Program-made: the position numbers and the translations under genes
Source of the DNA: Lachnospiraceae bacterium
GTDB lineage: Bacteria > Bacillota > Clostridia > Lachnospirales > Lachnospiraceae
DNA: 41,624 bases
Assembly (NCBI GenBank): GCA_011958945.1
Contig: BLLT01000008.1
Span: 1-41,624 of the forward strand
Reading direction: 5' to 3'
Shown here: in pieces, positions 1 through 8,646 of the stretch
Numbering within the stretch: position 1 is the stretch's first letter
Layout: each line of letters starts with the position of its first letter
The notes under the pieces: model-generated
Seen by the model: only the letters and a program-made list of their open reading frames with translations
What the model was told of the DNA's origin: nothing
Database searches by the model: none

Positions 1-82
1 ACCTTTTGACCCCAACATCATGACATTGCCTATCAACAATAACAGTTTAATCACTGCAAACGGATTTTGCAATATGAATTTA

Positions 83-116
83 TTGTAATAGCCGGCTATT
101 TGTAGTATGATAAAAT
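83..116 (+). promoter_or_regulatory. Promoter and palindromic operator candidate for the AraC-type regulator
   Basis: An extended -10 element is visible: TG at 108-109, then TAAAAT at 111-116. A TTGTAA at 83-88 is too far upstream for normal spacing, so this is best read as an extended -10 promoter. Immediately upstream lies a perfect 14-bp palindrome, AATAGCCGGCTATT (87-100), in the -35 zone where a regulator would block or assist polymerase. Bases 1-82 show nothing recognisable. That the site serves the regulator's own gene is inferred from position. Confidence 0.5.
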
Positions 117-131
117 ACAGAAAATCCTAGT

Positions 132-151
132 AAGGAGATAGGGTTCTCCTT
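132..151 (+). other. Leader hairpin upstream of the AraC-type gene
   Basis: A perfect 7-bp inverted repeat, AAGGAGA (132-138) and TCTCCTT (145-151), encloses a 6-nt loop. It lies in the expected 5' untranslated leader, about 50 nt before the start codon. The stem contains an anti-Shine-Dalgarno-like TCTCCTT, so it could hide a spurious ribosome-binding site. The function is unknown. Confidence 0.3.
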
Positions 152-202
152 TGGGAAACTGTTACAAAATGGCAGGCTCACGTACAGAAAGGTATTGGGA
201 GA

Positions 203-1105
203 ATGGAGAAAGCTTATGAATTAGAATTCGGAGGGGAGAAGTCGGGAAGCCTGTATGTGAATTGCTGCGGTTGTTCGAAAACGGAGCCGAAACATAGTTT
301 TGGGCCGGCATGGAAACCTCATTTTTTGATTCATTATATATTGAACGGCAAAGGGAAGTTCATGATGGACGGAAAGACCTATCCGCTGGAAGCGGGCTAC
401 GGGTTTGTGATTATGCCGGAAGAACTGGCCTTTTACCAGGCGGATGAAGATGACCCCTGGACGTATGTATGGGTGGGGTTTAGCGGAACGAAGGCGGAAG
501 AGTATATGGCAGCGATGGGGCTTTCCGTGGAGTATCCTATTTTTGCCTCGGAACGTTCGGAGGAATTATATCAGGCGGTCAGGGATATGATGGAGCATAA
601 TACTTATGGGATTGCCAATGAACTGCGCAGGACAGGGCAGCTCTCACTATTTCTTTCCATCATTGCGGAAGGCGGGCCGATCAGGGAAAAAAACCATGGC
701 GACTGGGCCAATACATATGTGAGCAAGGCGGTGGAATTTATTCAAGGGAATTACTGCAACCCTATTAAAGTGACGGATGTGGCTGATTACGTATGTATTA
801 ACCGCAGTTATCTGTATACCCTGTTCCAGAATTCCCTGGGGATGTCCCCGCAGCAGTTCCTTATGACCTTTCGGATTACCAAGGCGGCGGAACTGCTGCA
901 GCATACATCATTATCGGTGGAAAGCATCGCGATTTCCTGCGGCTATCAGGACCCTTTGGTTTTTGCGAAGGCATTCCGGCAGATGAAAGAAATGTCCCCT
1001 TCGGCATACCGTAAAGAGATGAAGAAAGGGGAAACGCGGAAGAATAAAAAGCATTTGGAGCAGGTGGAGGAATTTATCAGTCAGATAAAGAAGTTAAACG
1101 CCTGA
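203..1105 (+). CDS. AraC/XylS family transcriptional regulator, probably of galactose genes
   Basis: This 300-residue protein has the classic layout. An N-terminal cupin-like ligand-binding domain (about residues 10-140) is followed by a C-terminal double helix-turn-helix (about 175-275). The second HTH carries the family pattern IAISCGYQDPLVFAKAFRQM and is followed by SPSAYRK, the end of the AraC signature. The ATG at 203 is preceded by AAAGG at 188-192 with about 10-nt spacing; a GGGAG lies too close to serve it. The gene sits directly upstream of galK and galT on the same strand, so it is most likely their sugar-responsive activator. The galK promoter region begins about 25 bp after its stop. 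The ligand is not readable from sequence; galactose or an alpha-galactoside is inferred from context. Confidence 0.88.
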   Translation: MEKAYELEFGGEKSGSLYVNCCGCSKTEPKHSFGPAWKPHFLIHYILNGKGKFMMDGKTYPLEAGYGFVIMPEELAFYQADEDDPWTYVWVGFSGTKAEEYMAAMGLSVEYPIFASERSEELYQAVRDMMEHNTYGIANELRRTGQLSLFLSIIAEGGPIREKNHGDWANTYVSKAVEFIQGNYCNPIKVTDVADYVCINRSYLYTLFQNSLGMSPQQFLMTFRITKAAELLQHTSLSVESIAISCGYQDPLVFAKAFRQMKEMSPSAYRKEMKKGETRKNKKHLEQVEEFISQIKKLNA

Positions 1106-1129
1106 AAGGACAGCGGGGCAGTTAACATT

Positions 1130-1184
1130 TTGACAGATTGTTATAACAACGGGGTATGGCATTCCCGTGGGAGTTTACTATAAT
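1130..1184 (+). promoter_or_regulatory. galK promoter region with operator-like palindrome
   Basis: A TATAAT at 1179-1184 has no good -35 at 17 bp, as expected for an activator-dependent promoter. Upstream lie TTGACA (1130-1135) and a perfect 12-bp palindrome, TTGTTATAACAA (1138-1149), centred near -47 if transcription starts near 1191. A second short palindrome, TCCCGTGGGA, is at 1163-1172. The palindromes are seen directly; AraC-type activation through them is an inference. Confidence 0.5.
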
Positions 1185-1233
1185 AGTTTTAAAATAAGTG
1201 TGTCCGGAAGAAGGCGGGCAGAAAGGGTGGGTT

Positions 1234-2421
1234 ATGGCAGAAAAGACAGCAGCAGAAATGAAAGAGAAGATTCTCGCAAAATTTGCGGAGGTATTTGGGG
1301 AAGGAGAAGGAACGAAGGCTTATTTTGCACCCGGACGGGTGAATATGATCGGAGAGCACACGGATTATAACGGCGGCCATGTGTTTCCATGTGCGCTTAC
1401 CATCGGAACCTATGGTGCGGCACGGAAAAGGGAGGATCGGAAACTCCGCTTTTATTCCATGAATTTCGGGCATCTGGGTATTATTGAATCCAGCCTGGAT
1501 GAATTAGAGCCTGCGAAGAAATCAGGGTGGACGAATTATCCGAAGGGAGTGATGTGGGCGTTTGAAAAAAGAGGATTTGAGATTCCATGCGGTATGGATT
1601 TGATGCTGAATGGAAATATCCCCAATGGTTCAGGGCTTTCCTCTTCGGCATCGGTAGAGGTGCTCACCGGGTTTATTCTCAGGGATTTCTTCGGTTTTGA
1701 TGTGACAAACCAGGATTTGGCGCTGATTGGACAGTACTCGGAGAACAATTTCAATGGGGTAAACTGCGGTATTATGGATCAGTTTGCGATTGCGATGGGA
1801 AAGGAAGGCCAGGCGATTTTCCTGGATACGGCGGATTTATCTTTTGAATATGCGCCGATTAAGCTGGAAAATGCGAAAATTGTGATTTCCTGCAGCAATA
1901 AGAAAAGAGGATTGGGAGATTCTAAATATAACGAAAGAAGAAGCGAGTGTGAGACGGCCCTTGCGGAAATCCAGAAAGTAGTGGGGATTAACAGCTTAGG
2001 GGATTTGAACGAAGAACAATTCGAAATGTATAAATCGGCGATTAAAGACGAGGTTCGCGTAAAGAGGGCCAAACATGCGGTTTACGAGAACCAGAGAACG
2101 GTGAAGGCAGTGGAGGCTTTGAAGAACAATGATGTGGAACTGTTTGGAAAGCTTATGAATGAATCCCATATCTCCCTCCAGTATGATTATGAAGTGACGG
2201 GCATAGAACTGGATACCCTTGTAGAAGAAGCGTGGAAAGTGGACGGCGTGATAGGTTCCCGGATGACCGGGGCCGGCTTCGGGGGATGTACGGTCAGCAT
2301 TGTAAAAACAGATGCCATTGATTCGTTTATCGATAAGGTTGGAAAGGCTTATAAAGATAAAATCGGTTATGCGGCTGATTTTTATGTAGTGGAAATCGGA
2401 GACGGGCCGACTGTCCTGTAA
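1234..2421 (+). CDS. galK: Galactokinase
   Basis: Galactokinase phosphorylates alpha-D-galactose at C1 with ATP, the first committed step of the Leloir pathway, in the cytoplasm. The protein is a GHMP kinase. The galactokinase signature GRVNMIGEHTDYNGG is near the N-terminus, the glycine/serine-rich ATP loop is PNGSGLSSSAS, and the catalytic-Asp region is GIMDQFAIAMG. The C-terminal GHMP motif is MTGAGFGGCTVS. Length (395 residues) fits the family. The start chosen is ATG 1234, preceded by AAAGGG with 6-nt spacing; an in-frame ATG at 1198 would add 12 residues that do not resemble the family and lacks a ribosome-binding site. It forms a module with galT downstream (gap about 190 bp). Confidence 0.96.
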   Translation: MAEKTAAEMKEKILAKFAEVFGEGEGTKAYFAPGRVNMIGEHTDYNGGHVFPCALTIGTYGAARKREDRKLRFYSMNFGHLGIIESSLDELEPAKKSGWTNYPKGVMWAFEKRGFEIPCGMDLMLNGNIPNGSGLSSSASVEVLTGFILRDFFGFDVTNQDLALIGQYSENNFNGVNCGIMDQFAIAMGKEGQAIFLDTADLSFEYAPIKLENAKIVISCSNKKRGLGDSKYNERRSECETALAEIQKVVGINSLGDLNEEQFEMYKSAIKDEVRVKRAKHAVYENQRTVKAVEALKNNDVELFGKLMNESHISLQYDYEVTGIELDTLVEEAWKVDGVIGSRMTGAGFGGCTVSIVKTDAIDSFIDKVGKAYKDKIGYAADFYVVEIGDGPTVL

Positions 2422-2614
2422 GGACATCCCGGATGGGGCGGAAAATAGGCCTTAAAGGCAGGCGCAGTAATAGTTCGGCATACGAATGTGCAGATGTGAC
2501 AAAGAATCCGAAAGGCTGAACTGTTGCCGGGCGCAAGGGGGATTCCGGAAGGCCTCTGGCAACGGGAGGAGGGCTCCGAAAACCTATTAAGATAAGGAAG
2601 GAGAAGTGAGGAAA

Positions 2615-4123
2615 ATGATTCAGCAGGATATAAGGAAGCTGGTTGAATATGGGCTGAAAACAGGGCTTGTGGAAAAAGAAGATGAAATTTATACGGTAAA
2701 CAGGCTGCTGGAACTTTTTGAACTGGATGAAATAGAGGATAAAGGCGCTGATATTTCCATGGAAGAGGAAGAACTGGAGGAAGTGCTGGGGCGTCTGATG
2801 GATTATGCCGTGGAAAAGGGAATCATGAAAGAGGATGGCATAGTCTACAGGGATTTGTTCGATACTAAAATCATGAGCGTGCTGATGCCCAGGCCCAGCG
2901 AAGTTATCAGGGAATTTTGGAAGCTGTATAAGGAATCGGCCGAGAAGGCTACGGAATGGTATTATAAGTTCAGCCAGGATACGGATTATATCAGGAGGTA
3001 TCGGATTAAGAAGGACCAGAGATGGAAAGCGGATACCCAGTATGGGGATTTGGATATTACGATTAACTTATCAAAACCGGAAAAAGACCCCAAAGCTATT
3101 GCGGCCGCTAAGAATGCCAAACAAAGCGGATATCCGAAATGCCTGCTTTGCATAGAAAACGAAGGCTATGCCGGCAGGGTCAACCACCCGGCCAGGCAGA
3201 ATCACAGGGTGATTCCCATAGAGATCAATAGTTCAAAGTGGGGATTCCAATATTCTCCGTATGTATACTATAATGAGCATTGCATTGTATTTAATTCCGA
3301 ACATATTCCTATGAAGATAGACCATGCGGCTTTCTGCAAGCTGTTTGATTTTGTAAAGCAGTTCCCCCACTATTTCCTGGGCTCCAATGCGGATTTGCCA
3401 ATTGTGGGCGGCTCTATCTTAAGCCATGACCATTTCCAGGGCGGCCATTATGAATTTGCCATGGCAAAAGCAGGGGTGGAGAAATCCTTTGTGGTAAAAG
3501 GGTTTGAGGATGTGGATGCCGGGATCGTTAAATGGCCCATGTCGGTCATCCGTCTGGCATGCAGCGACAGCACCAGGGTAATCGCATTGGCGGACGTGAT
3601 ATTGGAGAAGTGGAGGGGGTATACCGATGAGGCGGCGTTTGTTTATGCTTATACGGACGGGGAGCCTCATAATACGATAACACCTATTGCCAGGAAGAGG
3701 AACGGCAAATATGAACTGGATTTGGTGCTGCGCAATAATATTACAACCGAAGAGCATCCTTTGGGCGTATACCATCCCCATGCAAAGCTGCATCATATTA
3801 AAAAGGAAAATATCGGCCTGATTGAAGTGATGGGATTAGCGGTGCTTCCGGCAAGGCTGAAAGATGAGATGGATAAGCTGGCGGATGCCATTCTGGCCGG
3901 GGAAGATATCCGCAAAGACGAGACGCTGGAGAAGCATGCGGACTGGGTGGATGAATTCCTGCCCAAATATGCGCCTGACACCAGGGGAACGAAAGAAGAA
4001 CTGATGGAAATCCTGCATAAAGAAATTGGAGATGTTTTCATGCAGGTATTGGAGGACGCAGGAGTTTATAAGAGAACGGAAGAAGGTATGGAAGCGTTTG
4101 GGAGGTTTATAGAGACGCTGTAA
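2615..4123 (+). CDS. galT: UTP--hexose-1-phosphate uridylyltransferase (class II GalT)
   Basis: This enzyme moves UMP from UDP-glucose to galactose-1-phosphate, giving UDP-galactose and glucose-1-phosphate. It is the class II, Firmicutes-type GalT of about 500 residues, recognisable from the N-terminal opening (a short helix, then YTVNRLLELFEL), the cysteine pair in PKCLLCIENEGYAGR, and the histidine-rich active-site region LSHDHFQGGHYEF. I chose ATG 2615, which gives the usual MIQQDIRKLVEYG start and is served by GGAAGGAG at 2596-2603. A GTG at 2606 is also in frame. The roughly 190 bp after galK holds no gene and no clear promoter, so co-transcription is likely. A strong terminator follows at 4181-4208. 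Confidence 0.95.
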   Translation: MIQQDIRKLVEYGLKTGLVEKEDEIYTVNRLLELFELDEIEDKGADISMEEEELEEVLGRLMDYAVEKGIMKEDGIVYRDLFDTKIMSVLMPRPSEVIREFWKLYKESAEKATEWYYKFSQDTDYIRRYRIKKDQRWKADTQYGDLDITINLSKPEKDPKAIAAAKNAKQSGYPKCLLCIENEGYAGRVNHPARQNHRVIPIEINSSKWGFQYSPYVYYNEHCIVFNSEHIPMKIDHAAFCKLFDFVKQFPHYFLGSNADLPIVGGSILSHDHFQGGHYEFAMAKAGVEKSFVVKGFEDVDAGIVKWPMSVIRLACSDSTRVIALADVILEKWRGYTDEAAFVYAYTDGEPHNTITPIARKRNGKYELDLVLRNNITTEEHPLGVYHPHAKLHHIKKENIGLIEVMGLAVLPARLKDEMDKLADAILAGEDIRKDETLEKHADWVDEFLPKYAPDTRGTKEELMEILHKEIGDVFMQVLEDAGVYKRTEEGMEAFGRFIETL

Positions 4124-4180
4124 AGAGGTGTTTGCCCTTATGGATGGGGGTAATTACGCCGCAGCGTTGTAAGCCACTAG

Positions 4181-4208
4181 GAGTTGGCCGTTAGGCCAAC
4201 TCTTTTTT
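4181..4208 (+). terminator. Rho-independent terminator of the gal module
   Basis: A perfect 9-bp stem, GAGTTGGCC (4181-4189) and GGCCAACTC (4194-4202), has a 4-nt loop and is followed by six T residues. It ends the galK-galT transcript before the convergent XRE gene. Confidence 0.92.
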
Positions 4209-4261
4209 GAACTTATAGGAAACTGCGTTGCAAGACGCATGAATTCACAGTGGCCGATGCA

Positions 4262-4594
4262 TCAATAATAGCCCATCATACTTTCCAGAAAATGCAGCAG
4301 ATGCGCCTGCTGACAAGGGTTCAGCCTTTCAAGCGGGGATAGTTGGGTGCGGGATTTCGGCGGCTGGTTAACCTTGGAGGAGTGGTCGGAAAGGAGACGG
4401 TGGTCGGATTTGCAGAGGATATAGTCAGTAGACACTTGGAAAGTATCGGATAGCTTGATGATGATGTCCGCATCAGGAACGGTGAGGCCGCATTCAATCC
4501 GGCTTAGCGTAGTTTGATTGGCGCCTATTTTGATGGCCAAAATTTCCTGGGTATAATTGTTTTCTTGCCGTAGTTCTTTAATTCTTGTTTTCAT
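4262..4594 (-). CDS. XRE-family (Cro/CI-type HTH) transcriptional regulator
   Basis: This 110-residue DNA-binding protein has an HTH_3 domain over residues 1-60 (MKTRIKELRQENNYTQEILA, then NQTTLSRIECG). The C-terminal half is a polar linker ending in a short helical stretch (CQQAHLLHFLESMMGYY). The start is served by AAAGGGG about 10 nt upstream on the minus strand. It is transcribed divergently from the radical SAM gene at 4756, with 161 bp between them. A TTGACA-like -35 lies on the minus strand near 4633-4638. Its target is unknown; the shared intergenic region makes the radical SAM gene a candidate. It has no toxin partner beside it. Confidence 0.85.
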   Translation of the reverse strand: MKTRIKELRQENNYTQEILAIKIGANQTTLSRIECGLTVPDADIIIKLSDTFQVSTDYILCKSDHRLLSDHSSKVNQPPKSRTQLSPLERLNPCQQAHLLHFLESMMGYY

Positions 4595-4677
4595 TTGTAA
4601 ATTTCCCCTTTAATTAAAAATGGCTTAATAGTTGTCAATTAACTATTTCATAAATTGTTTTGAAATGCAAGTGAATT

Positions 4678-4708
4678 TTTACAATAAAACAATTATATGT
4701 GATATACT
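4678..4708 (+). promoter_or_regulatory. Promoter for the radical SAM gene
   Basis: A TATACT -10 (4703-4708) sits behind TTTACA/TTACAA (4678-4684), 18-19 bp upstream. The transcript would start near 4715, about 40 nt before the ATG. The same intergenic stretch must also hold the divergent XRE promoter. Confidence 0.55.
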
Positions 4709-4755
4709 TATAAGCAAAGAGGAAAATTATTGATACAGATGGAGAAATAGGGCAT

Positions 4756-6525
4756 ATGAAATTTTTATTAGTGGGGATAAATGCAAAATATATACATTCC
4801 AATCCGGCAGTATATAGCCTGAAAGCATATGCGGGGGAAGGATATGAGAAAGAAATTGAAATAGCGGAGTATACCATTAATAATCGTTTGGAAGAGGTGC
4901 TTTCCGGTATTTATGAACGGTGTCCGGATGTGGCGGCCTTTTCTTGTTATATATGGAATTGGAATTTTGTGCGGGAATTGACGGAAGAACTGCATAAGAT
5001 AAAACCTCAGCTGCCCATATGGCTGGGCGGGCCGGAGGTATCTTTTGATGCGGAGGAAATTTTGAGGGCATGCCCCTGGATTACGGGAATTATGATAGGG
5101 GAGGGGGAGGAGACGTTTCGGGAACTGTTGGATTATTATAAAGGCGGAGATTCAAAAGAAGGAAGTATCGGTTTAGAAGATATTCAGGGAATTGTCTGCC
5201 GGATAGGGAATAGGATACTCAGGACGGAAGAGAGGGCGCCGATGGATATGAACCGGCTGCCATTCCTGTATCGGGATAGGGAAAATTTTGAAAACCGGAT
5301 TATATATTACGAATCCAGCAGGGGATGCCCCTTCCGGTGCAGCTATTGTTTATCGGCGATTGATAAAAGTGTCAGGTTTCGGGATATGGATACGGTGAAA
5401 CGGGAACTGCAGTTTTTCCTGGACGAAGCTGTCGCACAGGTAAAATTTGTGGACAGGACATTTAACTGCAGCCATTCCCACGCCATGGAAATATGGGAAT
5501 ACATACATCGCCATGACAATGGAATCACCAATTTCCATTTCGAAATAGCGGCGGAGAAGTTGGATGAGGAAGAAATCAATTTGCTGGGAAAGATGCGCCC
5601 GGGGCTGGTACAGCTGGAAATCGGCGTACAGTCCGCCAACCCCGAAACTTTATCGGAAATCAACCGGCAGGCGGACATGGGCCGGCTGGAAAAAATCGTG
5701 AATAGCATCCGCAAGGGAGGGAACGTACACCTTCATCTGGATTTGATTGCCGGTCTGCCCTTTGAGGGATATGAAAGCTTCGGGAAATCTTTTGATGTGG
5801 TATATTCCATGAAGCCGGAGCAATTACAGCTGGGCTTCCTGAAAGTTCTCAAGGGTTCTCCGATGCACGAAAGGGCACAGGGGTACGGCATAAAATATAC
5901 TTCCCGGCCGCCCTATGAGGTGTTATGTACCAGCTGGCTTTCCTTTGAGGAAATATGCCGTTTGAAACGGATAGAGGAAGTGGTGGAACTGTATTATAAC
6001 AGCAGCCAGTTCACCCATACACTGTCCGTATTGGAGAAGTCCTTTGACGGAGCTTTTGCGATGTTTGAGAAACTGGCGGAATATTATAAGGAGAAAGGAT
6101 ATTTTACCAATAATCCTTCCCGCGTTTACCGGTATGAGGTTTTGCTGGAATTTGCGTTAATTTATGGGAATGGGGAGGAAGGGCTTTATAAAGAACTATT
6201 AACATACGATATATACCTTAGGGAAAACATGAAGAGCCGGCCGGGGTTTGCCCGGAACCTGGAGGGGTATAAAGAGCATTTTCGGGAGTTTTACAACGAT
6301 GCTTTTCGGTTGAGGGAGATACTTCCTGGCTATGAAGAATTTCAGCCGAGACAGATTGCGAGGATGACCCATGTGGAGATGTTCTCCTATCCTGTTTGGG
6401 AAAGCGGAGGGGGAGCCGAATGGAAAATGGAGAAACTTCCAAAGCAGCGTATGGTGCTGTTCGATTATAGGAAACGCAGCCCGCTGACTAATGAAGCGGA
6501 AGTGAGGGTGGTGGAGGAGGCATAA
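4756..6525 (+). CDS. B12-binding-domain radical SAM protein (DUF4080 type)
   Basis: This 589-residue class B-like radical SAM enzyme is expected to be cytosolic and to use cobalamin plus a 4Fe-4S cluster. The N-terminal Rossmann-type B12-binding region spans about residues 1-145, with LWLGGPEVSFD-like and IGEGEETF patterns. The radical SAM cluster motif CPFRCSYC (CxxxCxxC) is near residue 195. The core continues with EIGVQSANPETL and HLDLIAGLPFEG, and a DUF4080-type C-terminal region follows. The B12-binding part lacks a clear DxHxxG lower-ligand motif, so cobalamin may bind base-off without histidine. The substrate is unknown and the neighbours do not reveal one. GGAG at 4741-4744 supports the ATG at 4756. 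Confidence 0.85.
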   Translation: MKFLLVGINAKYIHSNPAVYSLKAYAGEGYEKEIEIAEYTINNRLEEVLSGIYERCPDVAAFSCYIWNWNFVRELTEELHKIKPQLPIWLGGPEVSFDAEEILRACPWITGIMIGEGEETFRELLDYYKGGDSKEGSIGLEDIQGIVCRIGNRILRTEERAPMDMNRLPFLYRDRENFENRIIYYESSRGCPFRCSYCLSAIDKSVRFRDMDTVKRELQFFLDEAVAQVKFVDRTFNCSHSHAMEIWEYIHRHDNGITNFHFEIAAEKLDEEEINLLGKMRPGLVQLEIGVQSANPETLSEINRQADMGRLEKIVNSIRKGGNVHLHLDLIAGLPFEGYESFGKSFDVVYSMKPEQLQLGFLKVLKGSPMHERAQGYGIKYTSRPPYEVLCTSWLSFEEICRLKRIEEVVELYYNSSQFTHTLSVLEKSFDGAFAMFEKLAEYYKEKGYFTNNPSRVYRYEVLLEFALIYGNGEEGLYKELLTYDIYLRENMKSRPGFARNLEGYKEHFREFYNDAFRLREILPGYEEFQPRQIARMTHVEMFSYPVWESGGGAEWKMEKLPKQRMVLFDYRKRSPLTNEAEVRVVEEA

Positions 6526-6548
6526 AAGCTGCCCAGAAATGGGGCTGC

Positions 6549-6620
6549 CAAGCCTGTGTTTGCGCTGCATCCATAAAATTTGCAGGTGCAAAAAGCTGCA
6601 CGGAGATGGGGAAAAATATG
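6549..6620 (+). repeat. Structured start-codon-proximal repeat, copy A
   Basis: This is one of four full copies of an approximately 70-nt element; the others are at 17311, 33479 and 37269. The 5' half (6549-6582) aligns closely with copy C, sharing CAAG, TGTGT, the GCATCC box at 6567-6572 and TTG. The 3' half ends in GGAGATGGGGAAAAATATG, whose last ATG (6618) is the nth start. The pseudoknot-like pairing of 6560-6568 with 6595-6603 keeps 7 of 9 pairs here, making it the weakest of the four. An extra GCCCAGAAATGGGG at 6531-6544 resembles a second 3' half. Confidence 0.7.
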
Positions 6621-7262
6621 AAGAAGAATACAAAAGCAATTTTAGATTTATTGGACGAAAAATATGGTACGGATTTCAGGTGTTCCCTGGATCATGAAAA
6701 TGCGTGGCAGCTGTTGATTGCTACGATTTTAAGTGCCCAGTGCACGGATGCCAGGGTGAATATTGTAACGGCGGATTTATTCCGGAAGTACCCATCGGTG
6801 GAGGCTTTCGCTCAAGCGGATTTAAAGGAATTGGAGAAGGATATACACTCTACAGGTTTTTATCATAATAAGGCCAAAAATATTATCGCCTGCTGTAAGG
6901 ATTTGGTGGAAAAATTCGGAGGGGAAGTGCCCAGAAGCCTGGAGGATTTGACATCTTTGGCAGGAGTGGGGAGGAAAACGGCCAATGTCATACGCGGGAA
7001 TATTTACCATGATCCCAGCATCGTAGTGGATACCCATGTGAAGCGGATATCCAAAAAGCTGGGGCTGACAAAAGAAGAGGAACCTGGCAAAGTGGAGCAG
7101 GATTTGATGAAGGCTTTGCCAAAAGAGCATTGGATATTATGGAACATCCAGCTAATTACTCTTGGAAGGGAAATATGTAAGGCCCCTACCCCAAAATGCG
7201 GGGAGTGTTTCCTGACAGGATATTGCCAGGATTATAAGAAGAGAAAGGGAAAATCGGGATAA
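6618..7262 (+). CDS. nth: Endonuclease III (DNA glycosylase/AP lyase)
   Basis: Nth removes oxidised pyrimidines and nicks the abasic site during base-excision repair. From ATG 6618 the residue numbering falls on the E. coli positions: catalytic Lys120 in GVGRKTAN, Asp138 in VVDTHVKR, and the 4Fe-4S cysteines at 187, 194, 197 and 203 (C-x6-C-x2-C-x5-C). This favours 6618 over the in-frame ATG at 6606, which has no usable ribosome-binding site because GGAG abuts it. The helix-hairpin-helix lies around residues 108-132. The gene overlaps the next by one base (TAATG), so the two repair-type nucleases are translationally coupled. Copy A of the repeat forms the whole upstream leader. Confidence 0.95.
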   Translation: MKKNTKAILDLLDEKYGTDFRCSLDHENAWQLLIATILSAQCTDARVNIVTADLFRKYPSVEAFAQADLKELEKDIHSTGFYHNKAKNIIACCKDLVEKFGGEVPRSLEDLTSLAGVGRKTANVIRGNIYHDPSIVVDTHVKRISKKLGLTKEEEPGKVEQDLMKALPKEHWILWNIQLITLGREICKAPTPKCGECFLTGYCQDYKKRKGKSG

Positions 7263-7960
7263 TGATGGATTATATATCGCTGGATTTGGAGACTACGGGC
7301 CTAAACCCTAAAAGAGACAGGATTATAGAGGTTGGTGCAGTGAAGGTGCACAAGGGAGAGGTGGCAGGAGAATTTCAAAGTCTTGTAAATCCAGGAAGGG
7401 AATTGGGGGAAATGGTATGCGGACTTACGGGCATAAACGATGAGATGTTGTTGGATGCACCGGAAATAGGGGATATTATCGGCCCGCTTTTAAAGTTTAT
7501 TGGAGACGATATTTTAGTAGGGCATAGGGTTCTGTTCGATTATTCGTTTGTAAAAAAGGCGGCGGTGAATCATTCCCTTTCTTTTGAAAAAATGGGGATT
7601 GATACGTTAAAGCTGTCGAGGAAACTGCTTCCGGAACTGGAAAGCAAAAGCCTGGAATCGGTATGCAAATATTATGGGATTGAACATAAAGCCCACCGGG
7701 CGATAGGGGATGCCCGGGCAGCCTCAGATTTATATCAGAAGCTGGCCGGACAGTTTTACCAAGATAACGAAGAAGAATTCCGGCCGAAGCAGCTGGTTTA
7801 TCTGGCCAAAAAAGAAGGGCCTGTCAGCAAACGGCAAAAAGAGCGGTTATATAAATTACTGGACAAGCATAAACTAACTATAGCATATAACGTGGATAAG
7901 CTGACCAGGAATGAAGCGGATCGGATTATGGATGAAATTCTTGCAAAGTACGGACGATAA
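7262..7960 (+). CDS. DEDDh 3'-5' exonuclease (DnaQ/PolC-epsilon type)
   Basis: The exonuclease domain spans about residues 1-165. Exo I is D8-x-E10 in SLDLETTG, Exo II is D93 in LFDYSF, and Exo III is H145-x4-D150 in HRAIGDAR, so all five catalytic residues are present. The C-terminal extension (about 180-232) is a small, charged helical module resembling SAP/LEM-like add-ons. The domain is stand-alone and not attached to a polymerase, so it could act in repair, nick processing or RNA trimming. It is coupled to nth by the TAATG overlap. Its 3' end overlaps the convergent gene at 7926 by 35 bp. Confidence 0.88.
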   Translation: MMDYISLDLETTGLNPKRDRIIEVGAVKVHKGEVAGEFQSLVNPGRELGEMVCGLTGINDEMLLDAPEIGDIIGPLLKFIGDDILVGHRVLFDYSFVKKAAVNHSLSFEKMGIDTLKLSRKLLPELESKSLESVCKYYGIEHKAHRAIGDARAASDLYQKLAGQFYQDNEEEFRPKQLVYLAKKEGPVSKRQKERLYKLLDKHKLTIAYNVDKLTRNEADRIMDEILAKYGR

Positions 7961-8534
7961 TATTCCGGCTGGCAGATTGGAGGTTTTCGGCCTTTTCCAA
8001 CAAATGCCGAATCCCATCTTCGTTTCCTTCCCTGGAATATATGTCGGCGAGGATACGATAAGTGCCGCTCACATCCGTATTGGTGGATACGGAGAATTCC
8101 AGGATTTGCCTGGTCTGTGTGGTGTAGCCCGATTCATATAATTTTTCCGCCCATTTTTGCAGGGTATGGACAAGGGTGGTATAATTTTGGTCATAACGGG
8201 TCAGCAGGCCGATGTTTGGGGTGCCGTATTTCAGCTTCAAGTCGGTGTTGCTATAACCTGTGAAATTGACAATGGGGGATTCGGCAAGATAGTACAGTGC
8301 CTGATGGCATTCTGCAACTGTCTCATCCTCTTTCAAAATATCCATGGGGAGGGAATCGAAGGGGATATGGATGTAATCCAGGTCATCCAAAGGTTTTCGC
8401 CGTGTATTGTTGGCGGCGGCTTCCCGTTCCCAATAATTATCCCGCTCTCTGGCACTGCGCCGCCTTGCTTTGGACAGTTCGTAAGAGAGCCATATGATGA
8501 AGACGATAAAACTTGCAAAAAAGGGCATTTTCAT
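7926..8534 (-). CDS. Membrane-anchored protein of unknown function with helical repeats
   Basis: I do not recognise a named family. The 202-residue protein starts with one hydrophobic segment (about residues 4-18, FFASFIVFIIWLSY). A strongly basic/acidic charged stretch (RRRSARERD) follows, which suggests a cytoplasmic bulk under the positive-inside rule. The C-terminal half is helical and TPR-like (repeated YRILADIYSREGNEDG- and QKWAEKLYESG-type pairs). AAAGGA with 7-nt spacing supports the start. It converges on the exonuclease gene, sharing 35 bp at the tails, and is divergent from the small gene at 8647. The TPR assignment is an inference from pattern only. Confidence 0.72.
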   Translation of the reverse strand: MKMPFFASFIVFIIWLSYELSKARRRSARERDNYWEREAAANNTRRKPLDDLDYIHIPFDSLPMDILKEDETVAECHQALYYLAESPIVNFTGYSNTDLKLKYGTPNIGLLTRYDQNYTTLVHTLQKWAEKLYESGYTTQTRQILEFSVSTNTDVSGTYRILADIYSREGNEDGIRHLLEKAENLQSASRNIIVRTLQEFHP

Positions 8535-8646
8535 ATATAATTCCTTTCATAGATGGAGCTTGTGTTTTTGGTTAAAGACACATCCTTATGGGCTTTGTGC
8601 AAAGTCTCATTACAAGACAGGAAACAGAAAGGATATGAGGTTTATT

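Noticed and set aside
8157-8540. Open frame of 127 codons on the plus strand
   Set aside because: It is antisense to the membrane-anchored gene at 7926-8534, which has a good ribosome-binding site and a transmembrane segment.
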